A DNA stretch of 5,062 nucleotides from Opitutaceae bacterium. GTDB lineage: Bacteria > Verrucomicrobiota > Verrucomicrobiia > Opitutales > Opitutaceae. The notes beneath the pieces are model-generated. The model was not told the origin of the DNA. It worked only from the letters and a program-made list of their open reading frames with translations, and did not search any database. Below, piece by piece: positions 1 to 5,062 of the stretch (the first letter of the stretch is position 1; each line of letters begins with the position of its first letter). A program made the position numbers and the translations under genes. The stretch spans positions 1 to 5,062 of the forward strand of contig SYDD01000395.1 in NCBI GenBank assembly GCA_005786775.1, given 5' to 3'.

Positions 1-1
1 C

Positions 2-1690
2 GCGGAGAAGACTTTCGACCTGCGCGTGAAACCGGGGGTGGTGGTCGAGGTCGCGACGACCCTATTGTTCAGTTCCGTGGGTGCGGCGGCTCTCGAGGTG
101 CGTCTCGAATGGCTCGGCCTCGGCCTCGAGACGGATCCCCTGGTGTTGCCCGCGGGCGTGACGTGGGCCGGCCTCGACTTGCTCCCGTTCGCCGACCGCG
201 AGGTGAAGGTGGAAGCCAAGCTGGAGCGGGCGGTGCACGTGTTCCTGCCGGAAACGACCGAGCTGCGGAAGATGGACGAGCGCGCGGAGCATCCCGCCTC
301 GCCGCTGACCCCCGGTCCGGTCCGCCCCTCGTTCCTGCGGCAACGCTTCGTCCTCGATCTGAAGGAACCGCTCTCGGTCTACGTGCTACCGGCGGAGGAT
401 CACGATCTGGGCGACGCGGTTGGAGGCGGTCGGGTGACGCTCCAGGCGGAGTCTGGGGAGGTGCTTTTCGACGGCCTTGGCAGCGGTAGTTCCGCCCCCG
501 GGCGCCCGGCGGTGCGGTTGCCGAAGGGCAAGGTCACCGCGGTGCGCGACTTCACGGCGCCGGAGGTGGAATTGCTCCGCTCCCTCACGCACACGCCCCT
601 GCGCCTGGCGGAAGCGCTTAAAACCACCCGGGCGCTGCCGGTGCGTGCGAATCTCCGCGAGCGCCTGAATGGCAAGGACGCCACCGAGCTTCGCCTCGAG
701 GCGGGTCGTGAGGAGACCATTTATCTGCAGGACAAGGCGGCGGACGATCTCGCGAAGCACGAGCCGCGCCCGGCGCATATTGCGGGCGCGGTGGTGTTCC
801 GCGACTTGGAGAACCGTGAACTGGGGCGCCGCGAACTGGTCTATATTCCGGGTCTGTCCCCGGCTAAGGTCACCAACCAAAAGGCCAAGCCGAAGCCGGT
901 GCCCGATGCCCGGACCGAGGCGGAAAAGCTGGCCGACACGCTGTTTGAGGCCCGGCTGGCTTTTGTGCGGGACCAGCGGGCGACCAAGGGGGTGGAGGTC
1001 CAACGCCAGCGGGGAGAGCTGCTGGCGGCCCTCCGGACCGAGCGGCCCGAGGATCCGACGCCCGTCTGGGAGGAAGCCCTCGACGCGGCGCAGGCCGCAG
1101 GGTGGGCGAGTGAGTTCTGGGGCAAGGCCCGCCCCAAGGCCGAGGCGCCCGCCGGCGGCGAAGCTCCGGCCGCTCCAGCGGAAGCTCCGGGCGCAGCGGT
1201 GCTGGCTCTCCTCGATGAGGTGGTGCGACGCGCGGATCCAGACGCGGTGTCACGGCACCTCGGTGCCCCGCCCGCGACGGCTGAACTGGAGGGGGCGGCG
1301 CGTTCTAAACTCGAGCGCGAGAAGAAGCGCCTGACCGCCCACCGCGAGATTCTCGCCCGCGCGGAGCGGCTGCGGGCGGATGTGTTCCGCGCCTTGGGCC
1401 GTTGGGACGAGGCATGGCGGGCATTGGCGGAGGCCCGCCGCTGGGACCCGGAAACGGGCGACCGGCAGACCCGTGCCCTCGAGGCGGTGCTACACGAGGA
1501 GGCTGGGCACCTCGGACTGGCCCTGGAGGCGCTGAACGCGCGGCTGAAGGATCTCCCGGGCGACCGCAAGCTGCGCGAGCAACGCGCCGCCCTTTACGAT
1601 AAGCTGGGCTGGACCGAGGAAGCGAACCGTGAGCGCCTGCGTCTCGCCTTGCACCAGCACCAGAAGGCGGCGCTAGACGAGCGGTTTTAA
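2..1690 (+). CDS. Tripeptidyl-peptidase II-like serine peptidase, C-terminal part (5' end outside window)
   Basis: The frame is open to the left edge, so this is the last 562 residues of a longer protein; the GTG at 26 is an internal valine, not a start. By memory comparison it follows the C-terminal half of eukaryotic tripeptidyl-peptidase II, a large cytosolic subtilisin-type exopeptidase that removes tripeptides from free N-termini. Residues 1-290 look beta-rich and match the region after the catalytic domain (for example the HIAGAVVFRD segment near 258). A charged Lys/Pro linker lies near 295-310, then a mainly helical region containing LDEVVRRADPDAVSRHLG near 403-421, which resembles the human LNEIVDAAN segment, and a C-terminal LGWTEEANRE that resembles human LGWTHCASFTEN. 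The end (about 450-550) is TPR-like. The Asp/His/Ser triad lies upstream, so activity cannot be judged here. The acidic insert of the human C-terminal region is missing, and a Pro/Ala/Glu-rich linker sits at about 376-398. The gene converges on the lysR gene with a 22-bp gap. Other large subtilases with TPR ends are the main alternative. Confidence 0.82.
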   Translation, partial: AEKTFDLRVKPGVVVEVATTLLFSSVGAAALEVRLEWLGLGLETDPLVLPAGVTWAGLDLLPFADREVKVEAKLERAVHVFLPETTELRKMDERAEHPASPLTPGPVRPSFLRQRFVLDLKEPLSVYVLPAEDHDLGDAVGGGRVTLQAESGEVLFDGLGSGSSAPGRPAVRLPKGKVTAVRDFTAPEVELLRSLTHTPLRLAEALKTTRALPVRANLRERLNGKDATELRLEAGREETIYLQDKAADDLAKHEPRPAHIAGAVVFRDLENRELGRRELVYIPGLSPAKVTNQKAKPKPVPDARTEAEKLADTLFEARLAFVRDQRATKGVEVQRQRGELLAALRTERPEDPTPVWEEALDAAQAAGWASEFWGKARPKAEAPAGGEAPAAPAEAPGAAVLALLDEVVRRADPDAVSRHLGAPPATAELEGAARSKLEREKKRLTAHREILARAERLRADVFRALGRWDEAWRALAEARRWDPETGDRQTRALEAVLHEEAGHLGLALEALNARLKDLPGDRKLREQRAALYDKLGWTEEANRERLRLALHQHQKAALDERF

Positions 1691-1693
1691 AGA

Positions 1694-1709
1694 CGGCGGT
1701 GGACCGCTG
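1694..1709. terminator. Weak hairpin between convergent genes
   Basis: The 22-bp gap between the peptidase stop and the lysR stop holds a short hairpin, GCGG at 1696-1699 and CCGC at 1704-1707 around a TGGA loop, extended by one wobble and one C-G pair on the plus strand. A competing 6-bp pairing joins AGCGGT (1680-1685) with ACCGCT (1703-1708). Only the minus strand has any T-rich tail (TCTTT, 1693-1689), so it could help end the lysR transcript. It is weak, and termination may be Rho-dependent. Confidence 0.25.
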
Positions 1710-1712
1710 GGA

Positions 1713-2627
1713 TCAGGCCGGGTTCGCTGCCGTGAGTCCGGCCTGGTAATCGGCGACGTGCCGCCGCAGGGCTTCGAGGAACTGCTCCGCCCCGCGGCTG
1801 CGGTAGCGTTGCACGTGGCGGATCACCACCAATTCGCGCTGAAGGTCGTTGCCCGCCAGCCGTAGGTACACCAATTGGTCGCCGTCCTCCGGCTGCCGCG
1901 CGAGGCGAGGGAGGAGGGAGATGCCCATTCCCGCGGCTACCCAGCGCTTCAGCGTAGCCACCTGCGCGCAACGGTAGCCAAAGCGCGGCTGCAGGTGTTG
2001 GTCCCCAAAGAAAGCCCGAATCTGCGTCGCCAGGGAGCTCGCATCGCCCAGCGATACGAAGGTCTCCGCCGCTAGATCGCGGACCTCGATCTCCGTCCGC
2101 GCCGCGAAAGGATGCCCTCGCCCCACCACCAAGAGCAGCGGCTCCCGCAGCAGCAGCTCCGTCGCCACCCGCGGCTCGCGCACCGGATTCGGCACTACTG
2201 CCAGGTCCAGTTCCCCCTCCACCACGGCCGTCACCAAATCTGCCCGGAAGTCCTCGCGCGCGTCGATGTGCAGGTGGGGATGGGTCCGTCGGCAGTCCGT
2301 AATCAATCCGGTGAGTAGAAAGGGCATCACGGTTTGCACGGCGCCCACCGTAATCCGTCGTTCCAGCCCGGCCTGATCGCCTAATTCGCGTCCGGCGTCC
2401 TCAACCTCGCGCAGAATCCGCCGGGCCCGTTCCAAAAGTACTTTCCCTGCTTCGGTTGGCACCGTCCGCTTACCCAAGCGGTGGAGCAGGCGATGGCCGA
2501 GGACCCTCTCCAGATTCATAATCTGCTGACTAAGAGCGGGCTGAGAGATGCTCACCTGCGCCGCCGCCCGAGTAAAACTCTCGGTCTCGACGACGGCTAG
2601 AAACGAGCGCAATTGGGGAAGTTCCAT
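1713..2627 (-). CDS. LysR-family transcriptional regulator with OxyR-like effector domain
   Basis: This 304-residue protein has the usual LysR length and layout. Residues 1-60 form the winged helix-turn-helix (LRSFLAVVETESFTRAAAQ, then SQPALSQQIMNLE and TEAGKVLLERA), followed by a linker helix to about 88. The periplasmic-binding-protein-like effector domain runs from about 91 (RITVGAVQTVMPFL) to about 295. Near 225-240 the motif TLKRWVAAGMGISLLP closely resembles the OxyR segment TLRNMVAAGSGITLLP. The only cysteines are C112 and C220, and neither sits in an OxyR-like Cys-x8-Cys redox arrangement, so peroxide sensing by disulfide formation is unlikely and the ligand is unknown. I chose the ATG at 2627; a TTG two codons upstream (2633) is also in frame. 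There is no Shine-Dalgarno sequence before either start. The gene is divergent from the small membrane protein gene, the classic LysR arrangement, so it probably controls that gene and itself. Confidence 0.93.
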   Translation of the reverse strand: MELPQLRSFLAVVETESFTRAAAQVSISQPALSQQIMNLERVLGHRLLHRLGKRTVPTEAGKVLLERARRILREVEDAGRELGDQAGLERRITVGAVQTVMPFLLTGLITDCRRTHPHLHIDAREDFRADLVTAVVEGELDLAVVPNPVREPRVATELLLREPLLLVVGRGHPFAARTEIEVRDLAAETFVSLGDASSLATQIRAFFGDQHLQPRFGYRCAQVATLKRWVAAGMGISLLPRLARQPEDGDQLVYLRLAGNDLQRELVVIRHVQRYRSRGAEQFLEALRRHVADYQAGLTAANPA

Positions 2628-2637
2628 AAGCAAATAA

Positions 2638-2667
2638 AATAGATAGGATAGTAAGGATCGATTTCAA
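2638..2667 (-). promoter_or_regulatory. Candidate promoter for the lysR gene
   Basis: On the minus strand, TTGAAA (2667-2662, 5 of 6 matches to the -35 consensus) is followed after 18 bp by TCTATT (2643-2638, 4 of 6 matches to the -10 consensus). Transcription would then begin near 2631, only a few bases before the ATG at 2627, giving an almost leaderless message. That fits the lack of a ribosome binding site. The -35 lies between the arms of the inverted repeat at 2652-2677, so autoregulation is plausible. An alternative -10 (TATACT, 2689-2684) has no good partner. Confidence 0.35.
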
Positions 2668-2677
2668 CTTATCCTTA
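2652..2677. promoter_or_regulatory. Inverted repeat, candidate LysR operator
   Basis: TAAGGAT at 2652-2658 and ATCCTTA at 2671-2677 form a perfect 7-bp inverted repeat with a 12-bp spacer. Extra half-site-like copies flank it: GGAT again at 2646-2649 and ATCC again at 2678-2681. It lies in an AT-rich island between divergent genes and overlaps the candidate -35 elements of both promoters, where a LysR-type protein could repress itself or act on the divergent gene. Binding by the adjacent regulator is inferred, not shown. Confidence 0.5.
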
Positions 2678-2691
2678 ATCCGTAGTATAGT
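2663..2691 (+). promoter_or_regulatory. Candidate promoter for the small membrane protein gene
   Basis: TTCAAC (2663-2668) is a poor -35 with 3 of 6 consensus matches. After 17 bp comes TATAGT (2686-2691), a good -10 with 5 of 6 matches. A weak -35 is typical of promoters that need an activator, and a LysR-like inverted repeat overlaps it. Transcription would start near 2698, giving a leader of about 35 nt. The leader can form a 6-bp stem of CGAACC (2695-2700) with GGTTCG (2711-2716) if transcription starts at or before 2695. Confidence 0.42.
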
Positions 2692-2732
2692 GTTCGAACC
2701 GAGCCCAGTGGGTTCGGCAGAAAGAACCAAAT

Positions 2733-2918
2733 ATGAACAAGAAACTGATCCTGATCGCGGTCCCCTCCGGCCTGCTGGCCGTTACCGCCCTGCTGCTTTC
2801 TGACGCCACCCCGGTGAGAACGGAACAAGTGCTCGCCTACGGCAGCGTCCTCGCGCTGCTGGCAATCGCGGCGCTCGATTACGGGTTCACCTTCGGGTCG
2901 CCGCACGGCGGATCCTGA
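2733..2918 (+). CDS. Small two-helix membrane protein of unknown function
   Basis: This is a 61-residue protein I do not recognise by family. It starts with a basic N-terminus (MNKK), then a hydrophobic helix at about 5-22, a short polar loop at about 23-32 (DATPVRTEQ), a second hydrophobic helix at about 33-50, and a short Gly/Ser-rich end (GSPHGGS). The basic N-terminus predicts both ends in the cytoplasm and the loop outside. The first helix could instead be read as a signal peptide. The start ATG has only a purine-rich AAAGAA stretch before it, not a clear Shine-Dalgarno. Evidence that it is a real gene is its own candidate promoter, its position divergent from a LysR regulator, and a very strong terminator 26 bp after its stop. 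It is probably the regulator's target. Confidence 0.72.
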   Translation: MNKKLILIAVPSGLLAVTALLLSDATPVRTEQVLAYGSVLALLAIAALDYGFTFGSPHGGS

Positions 2919-2943
2919 GCGCGGCGTAGTCGACAGGTGTAAC

Positions 2944-2972
2944 AAGGGCCCGGAGCAATCCGGGCCCTTTTT
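2944..2972 (+). terminator. Strong intrinsic terminator with GCAA tetraloop
   Basis: AAGGGCCCGGA at 2944-2954 pairs perfectly with TCCGGGCCCTT at 2959-2969, an 11-bp stem closed by a GCAA (GNRA) loop at 2955-2958. The T-run begins within the stem at 2968 and reads TTTTTCTTT to 2976. It lies just downstream of the small membrane protein gene and ends that transcript. Read from the other strand the tail is only TTGTT, so it would terminate the convergent transcript less well. Confidence 0.92.
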
Positions 2973-3038
2973 CTTTGGCCGGGCGGAAGCGGGAGGTAGT
3001 GGCCTCAAAAGGCGCGAAGGGCGCGGGGTGCGGACGAC

Positions 3039-3094
3039 GGCGGGAGGCAGAGGAACGGACCGCATTTCGCGCGGTAACCCCCGCTGCTCCCGCC
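3039..3094 (-). other. Imperfect nested hairpin at the 3' end of the phosphodiesterase gene
   Basis: GGCGGGAG (3039-3046) and CTCCCGCC (3087-3094) are a perfect 8-bp inverted repeat; allowing one bulged base extends it to 11 bp with CAG/CTG. Inside it, ACCGC (3059-3063) pairs with GCGGT (3071-3075). The structure reaches the last base of the phosphodiesterase stop codon. No T-run follows it on the minus strand, so it is not a standard intrinsic terminator. It may stabilise the mRNA 3' end, assist Rho-dependent termination, or be chance in GC-rich DNA. The rest of the gap 2973-3038 shows nothing recognisable. Confidence 0.35.
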
Positions 3095-4320
3095 TACCGC
3101 GCCAGCGCCCCTCGCACCAGCCGGTCATCGCCATCGTTCTGCGCCGGAGTTACCCCCAGCAGGGCGCAAAGCAGGGCGTACACGTGGACGTTCTCCGTGC
3201 GCGGCACGGTCACCCCGCGGCGGAGCGAAGGGCCGTGGGCGATAAAAATCCCGTGCATTTCCGGATGCTGCGGGTCGTACCCGTGGTCCCCGGCGAGAAA
3301 GCCTTTCTCGACATACTTCTTCCGCAGGCTCGCCACGTTGGCCCGGGTGGCGACGTGCCAGCCCGGCTCCGGTAGGAGCCACAGCGGCGCGATCCGCGGG
3401 TTGTCCCGCAATTGGAATCGTGCCGGCAACTCCTCCGCCCGGTAGGCCCGCGCGTACGGCACCCGCTGCAACTGGCGCAGGATTGCCGCCGCGTCCGCCC
3501 CTTCCCGCGGACGCAGGGTTACTACGCTGCCATCGCTGTCCACGTGTACGGTCGCCAGGTCCAGATAGTCCTCCAACGCGAGGGTGCGATCGAGATGGGT
3601 CGCGCTCATTCCGTGGTCGGATACAATCACTACGTCCGGCTCGCGACCGAGCGCCCGCACACGGGCGAGCACGGTCCCCACGTGGCCGTCCAGCAGCTCC
3701 ACCGCCGCGGCCAGCTCCGGCGAATCTGGTCCGAACCGGTGGCCCGCCCCATTGGTCTCTTCGAGGTAAAAGGCGACGAGGGCGGGCCGCTCCCCCGTGG
3801 GCCGGCCGAGCCAGCCGACAACCTCGTCCACGCGCTGCGCGAAGGGGATCCGGTAATCGAAGGGCTTCCAATAGGTGGGTCGCCGCCCGCCGATCTCCGC
3901 TTCCGAACCCACCCACAGCGCGGTCGCCGCGGGCACGCCCTGCCGCACGGCCGTGATCCAGATGGGCTCCGCTCCCCACCACCGCGGGTCCCGGTTCGAG
4001 GACGGATGGGTATAGCGGAAAAAACGCCCATTGGTAGGATCGAAAAACTCGTTGTTCACTATCCCGTGCCGCGCCGGGTAGCGGCCGGTCACCAGGGTAT
4101 AGTGATTGGGAAACGTGTTCGTCGGGAAGACGGGGATCAGCCCTTGGGCGGCGACGCCGTCCCGCCGCAGCGCGCGCAGGTTAGGGGTCCGTTCGGGATG
4201 CTTTTCCAAATAGTCCCAACGGAAACCATCCAGCGAAATCAGCAGCACCGGCCCGCGGGCCTCCGCGCCCCACGCGACGCAGTGAAGGATGCAAACCAGC
4301 AGGGCGGCGTACCGCGTCAT
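3094..4320 (-). CDS. Secreted nucleotide pyrophosphatase/phosphodiesterase-like enzyme (alkaline phosphatase superfamily)
   Basis: This 408-residue protein belongs to the NPP/autotaxin-type phosphodiesterases, two-zinc enzymes that hydrolyse nucleotide or lipid phosphodiesters outside the cytoplasm. Residues 1 to about 19-21 form a Sec-type signal peptide (hydrophobic ALLVCILHCVAW, cleavage near WGA/EA), without twin arginines or a clear lipobox. By family alignment, the metal site includes D31 (ISLDGFRWD), the nucleophile T69 in FPTNTFPNHY, D235 and H236 (VSDHGMS), H194 (GAGHRFGP) and H346 (GDHGYDP). The position normally occupied by an Asp ligand in the EEPDxxGH motif is N190 (YLEETNGAGH). 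If real, this may weaken zinc binding or change activity. The length fits single-domain bacterial members. The ATG at 4320 gives the full signal peptide but has no Shine-Dalgarno. It lies 38 bp after the tatA-like gene on the same strand and is probably cotranscribed. The substrate is unknown. Confidence 0.93.
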   Translation of the reverse strand: MTRYAALLVCILHCVAWGAEARGPVLLISLDGFRWDYLEKHPERTPNLRALRRDGVAAQGLIPVFPTNTFPNHYTLVTGRYPARHGIVNNEFFDPTNGRFFRYTHPSSNRDPRWWGAEPIWITAVRQGVPAATALWVGSEAEIGGRRPTYWKPFDYRIPFAQRVDEVVGWLGRPTGERPALVAFYLEETNGAGHRFGPDSPELAAAVELLDGHVGTVLARVRALGREPDVVIVSDHGMSATHLDRTLALEDYLDLATVHVDSDGSVVTLRPREGADAAAILRQLQRVPYARAYRAEELPARFQLRDNPRIAPLWLLPEPGWHVATRANVASLRKKYVEKGFLAGDHGYDPQHPEMHGIFIAHGPSLRRGVTVPRTENVHVYALLCALLGVTPAQNDGDDRLVRGALAR

Positions 4321-4358
4321 GGCAAGGGACCGGAGAGCTGGGCCCTGCCGAAACCGGC

Positions 4359-4844
4359 TCAGGGGTAGTCCTCGCTCGCCGGCGCGGGCTTTGCCGCCGG
4401 CTTGGACGGCTCCGTTGTGGCAGTCGGCCCGCCCTCGGTGCTCGGAACGGGGGCTTCGGTGCTCACGGAGGTACTCGTTGCGCCCTCCGTGGGCGGGGCT
4501 CCCGCGGCGGTGTGGGCCGCGTAATCAGGATAGGCGTCGCCGGACGGAACCGGAGTAGAGGGGGCGGCGGCTCCGCTTTCCAGTGCGCCTGGGGTCGTTG
4601 CGGCGGCCTGCAGCCGTTTGCGCTCGTCCTCGTCCATCGCGCGGCGGAACTCATCCTCGACGCCCGAGGCGGCCTTCTTGACCTCTCGCATTACCTTGCC
4701 AATCCCGCGGGCAAATTCGGGCAGCTTGTCCCCGCCGAAGAGGAGCAGGGCCACGGCGAACACCAGCAGCATCTCCATGCCGCCCAAACCGTCGATGAAG
4801 CCCAGCGGAAGGTGGGCGGGATCGAGGAGGGTCAGGGCGGACAT
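4359..4844 (-). CDS. tatA: Sec-independent protein translocase subunit, TatA/TatB type, with long low-complexity tail
   Basis: This 161-residue protein is a TatA/B-family component of the twin-arginine system, which moves folded proteins across the cytoplasmic membrane. A 22-residue N-terminal extension precedes the transmembrane helix (about 24-37, EMLLVFAVALLLFG). The hinge and amphipathic helix follow (GGDKLPEFARGIGKVMREVKKA, about 37-59) with the conserved Phe-Gly and LPE, then a charged helix (VEDEFRRAMDEDERKR, about 62-77). The glutamate before the membrane helix and the longer charged helix recall TatB, while the FGG-K-LPE hinge is more TatA-like, so the A/B assignment is tentative. 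Residues 78-161 are a Pro/Ala/Thr/Ser-rich tail, probably disordered, with an AYPDYA motif near 104-109 and a terminal SEDYP. A shorter start at M23 is possible but would leave almost nothing before the membrane helix. There is no Shine-Dalgarno. The gene sits between an epimerase gene and a phosphodiesterase gene, without tatC in view. Confidence 0.9.
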   Translation of the reverse strand: MSALTLLDPAHLPLGFIDGLGGMEMLLVFAVALLLFGGDKLPEFARGIGKVMREVKKAASGVEDEFRRAMDEDERKRLQAAATTPGALESGAAAPSTPVPSGDAYPDYAAHTAAGAPPTEGATSTSVSTEAPVPSTEGGPTATTEPSKPAAKPAPASEDYP

Positions 4845-4879
4845 CGGAGCGTCAGGAAATCCCGAACGGGTCCGTTCGT

Positions 4880-5062
4880 CTAGCGGAGAGTGACGCTGAC
4901 CGCGAATTTACGTGTTTCCCCCTTGGGCACCAGCTGGAGCCCGGCCCGGTGGCTCGGGGCATTCGGCGGGCCCATCCAAGGCTCCACGCAATAGAATGGC
5001 GAATCCGGGGCCAGGGTCCACGTGACGAACATCGCGTCCGGGGGCGGCACCTTCTCCGTCCC
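4880..5062 (-). CDS. Aldose 1-epimerase-like protein, C-terminal fragment (5' end outside window)
   Basis: Reading the minus strand from the right edge gives 60 residues ending at a TAG stop (4882-4880). The frame is uninterrupted to the edge, so the gene continues outside the window. The segment SPFYCVEPWMGPPNAP followed by GLQLVPKGET and a terminal beta-strand (KFAVSVTL) matches the C-terminal end of galactose mutarotase/YeaD-like aldose 1-epimerases, which interconvert sugar anomers. The EPW-x-GPP segment and the following GLQL-x-P-x-GE turn are typical of that fold's last strands. The catalytic His and most of the fold lie outside, so subfamily and substrate cannot be given. The stop is 35 bp before the tatA-like start, on the same strand, which suggests one transcript. 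Confidence 0.7.
   Translation of the reverse strand, partial: GTEKVPPPDAMFVTWTLAPDSPFYCVEPWMGPPNAPSHRAGLQLVPKGETRKFAVSVTLR

Noticed and set aside
386..1569. Several 120-240 codon minus-strand frames inside the peptidase gene
   Set aside because: They are rich in Arg, Ala, Pro and Ser, overlap one another in different frames, and lie opposite a gene with convincing homology.
2692..2699. The 8-bp palindrome GTTCGAAC as an operator
   Set aside because: It is short, with no spacer and no second copy. It may simply be part of the leader stem, so it is not listed as a separate site.
2530..2730. A 66-codon minus-strand frame crossing the lysR promoter region
   Set aside because: It runs across the divergent promoter region and overlaps the lysR start in another frame; it has no domain and no ribosome binding site.
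2664..3134. A 156-codon minus-strand frame covering the small gene and the terminator
   Set aside because: It reads through the strong terminator hairpin and the promoter, and its product is Arg/Pro-rich without any recognisable motif.
3094..4320. Phosphodiesterase as a Tat substrate because it lies beside tatA
   Set aside because: Its signal peptide starts MTRYAALL with a single arginine and no twin-arginine motif, so Sec export is more likely.
3412..4368. A 318-codon plus-strand open frame antisense to the phosphodiesterase
   Set aside because: It is a by-product of high-GC codon bias on the opposite strand. The phosphodiesterase has a clear family match, and the antisense product has no recognisable domain or coherent hydrophobic core.
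1..5062. CRISPR arrays, tRNA or rRNA genes, insertion sequences or defence systems
   Set aside because: No regularly spaced repeats, cloverleaf-like or rRNA sequences, transposase-like proteins or defence domains were seen on either strand.

Overview
The window is a GC-rich bacterial chromosomal segment with a much more AT-rich promoter gap at about 2628-2700. Best guess for the source is Verrucomicrobiota, probably Opitutae-like. The reasons are a bacterial homologue of the mostly eukaryotic tripeptidyl-peptidase II, a TatA/B protein with the FGGDKLPEFARGIGK signature and a long tail, and very weak or absent Shine-Dalgarno sequences. This placement is an inference from protein style and was not checked by a search. 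I see no mobile elements, CRISPR arrays, rRNA, tRNA or attachment sites.

Layout. (1) 2-1690, plus strand: the C-terminal 562 residues of a tripeptidyl-peptidase II-like protein, whose catalytic subtilisin domain lies before the left edge. (2) 1713-2627, minus strand: a LysR-type regulator with an OxyR-like effector domain that lacks the OxyR redox cysteines; it converges on the peptidase gene. (3) 2628-2732: a divergent promoter region with a perfect 7-bp inverted repeat, a probable operator. (4) 2733-2918, plus strand: a 61-residue, two-helix membrane protein of unknown function, closed by a very strong intrinsic terminator with a GCAA loop (2944-2972). (5) 2973-3093: a convergent gap with an imperfect nested hairpin. 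(6) 3094-5062, minus strand: three closely spaced genes transcribed right to left, namely an aldose 1-epimerase-like protein (only its C-terminus is present), a TatA/TatB-type translocase subunit, and a secreted nucleotide pyrophosphatase/phosphodiesterase-like enzyme.

How they fit together. The three right-hand genes are separated by 35 and 38 bp and probably share a transcript, although their functions (sugar epimerisation, protein export, extracytoplasmic phosphodiester hydrolysis) do not form an obvious pathway. The phosphodiesterase has a Sec-type rather than a twin-arginine signal peptide, so its position beside tatA does not make it a Tat substrate. The LysR gene and the small membrane protein gene share a control region, so the small protein is the most likely target of the regulator. 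No stretch over 300 bases lacks a gene. I found no convincing new multi-gene system. The items most worth a second look are an Asp-to-Asn change at a predicted zinc ligand of the phosphodiesterase, the LysR/small-membrane-protein pair with its operator, and the bacterial TPP II homologue.
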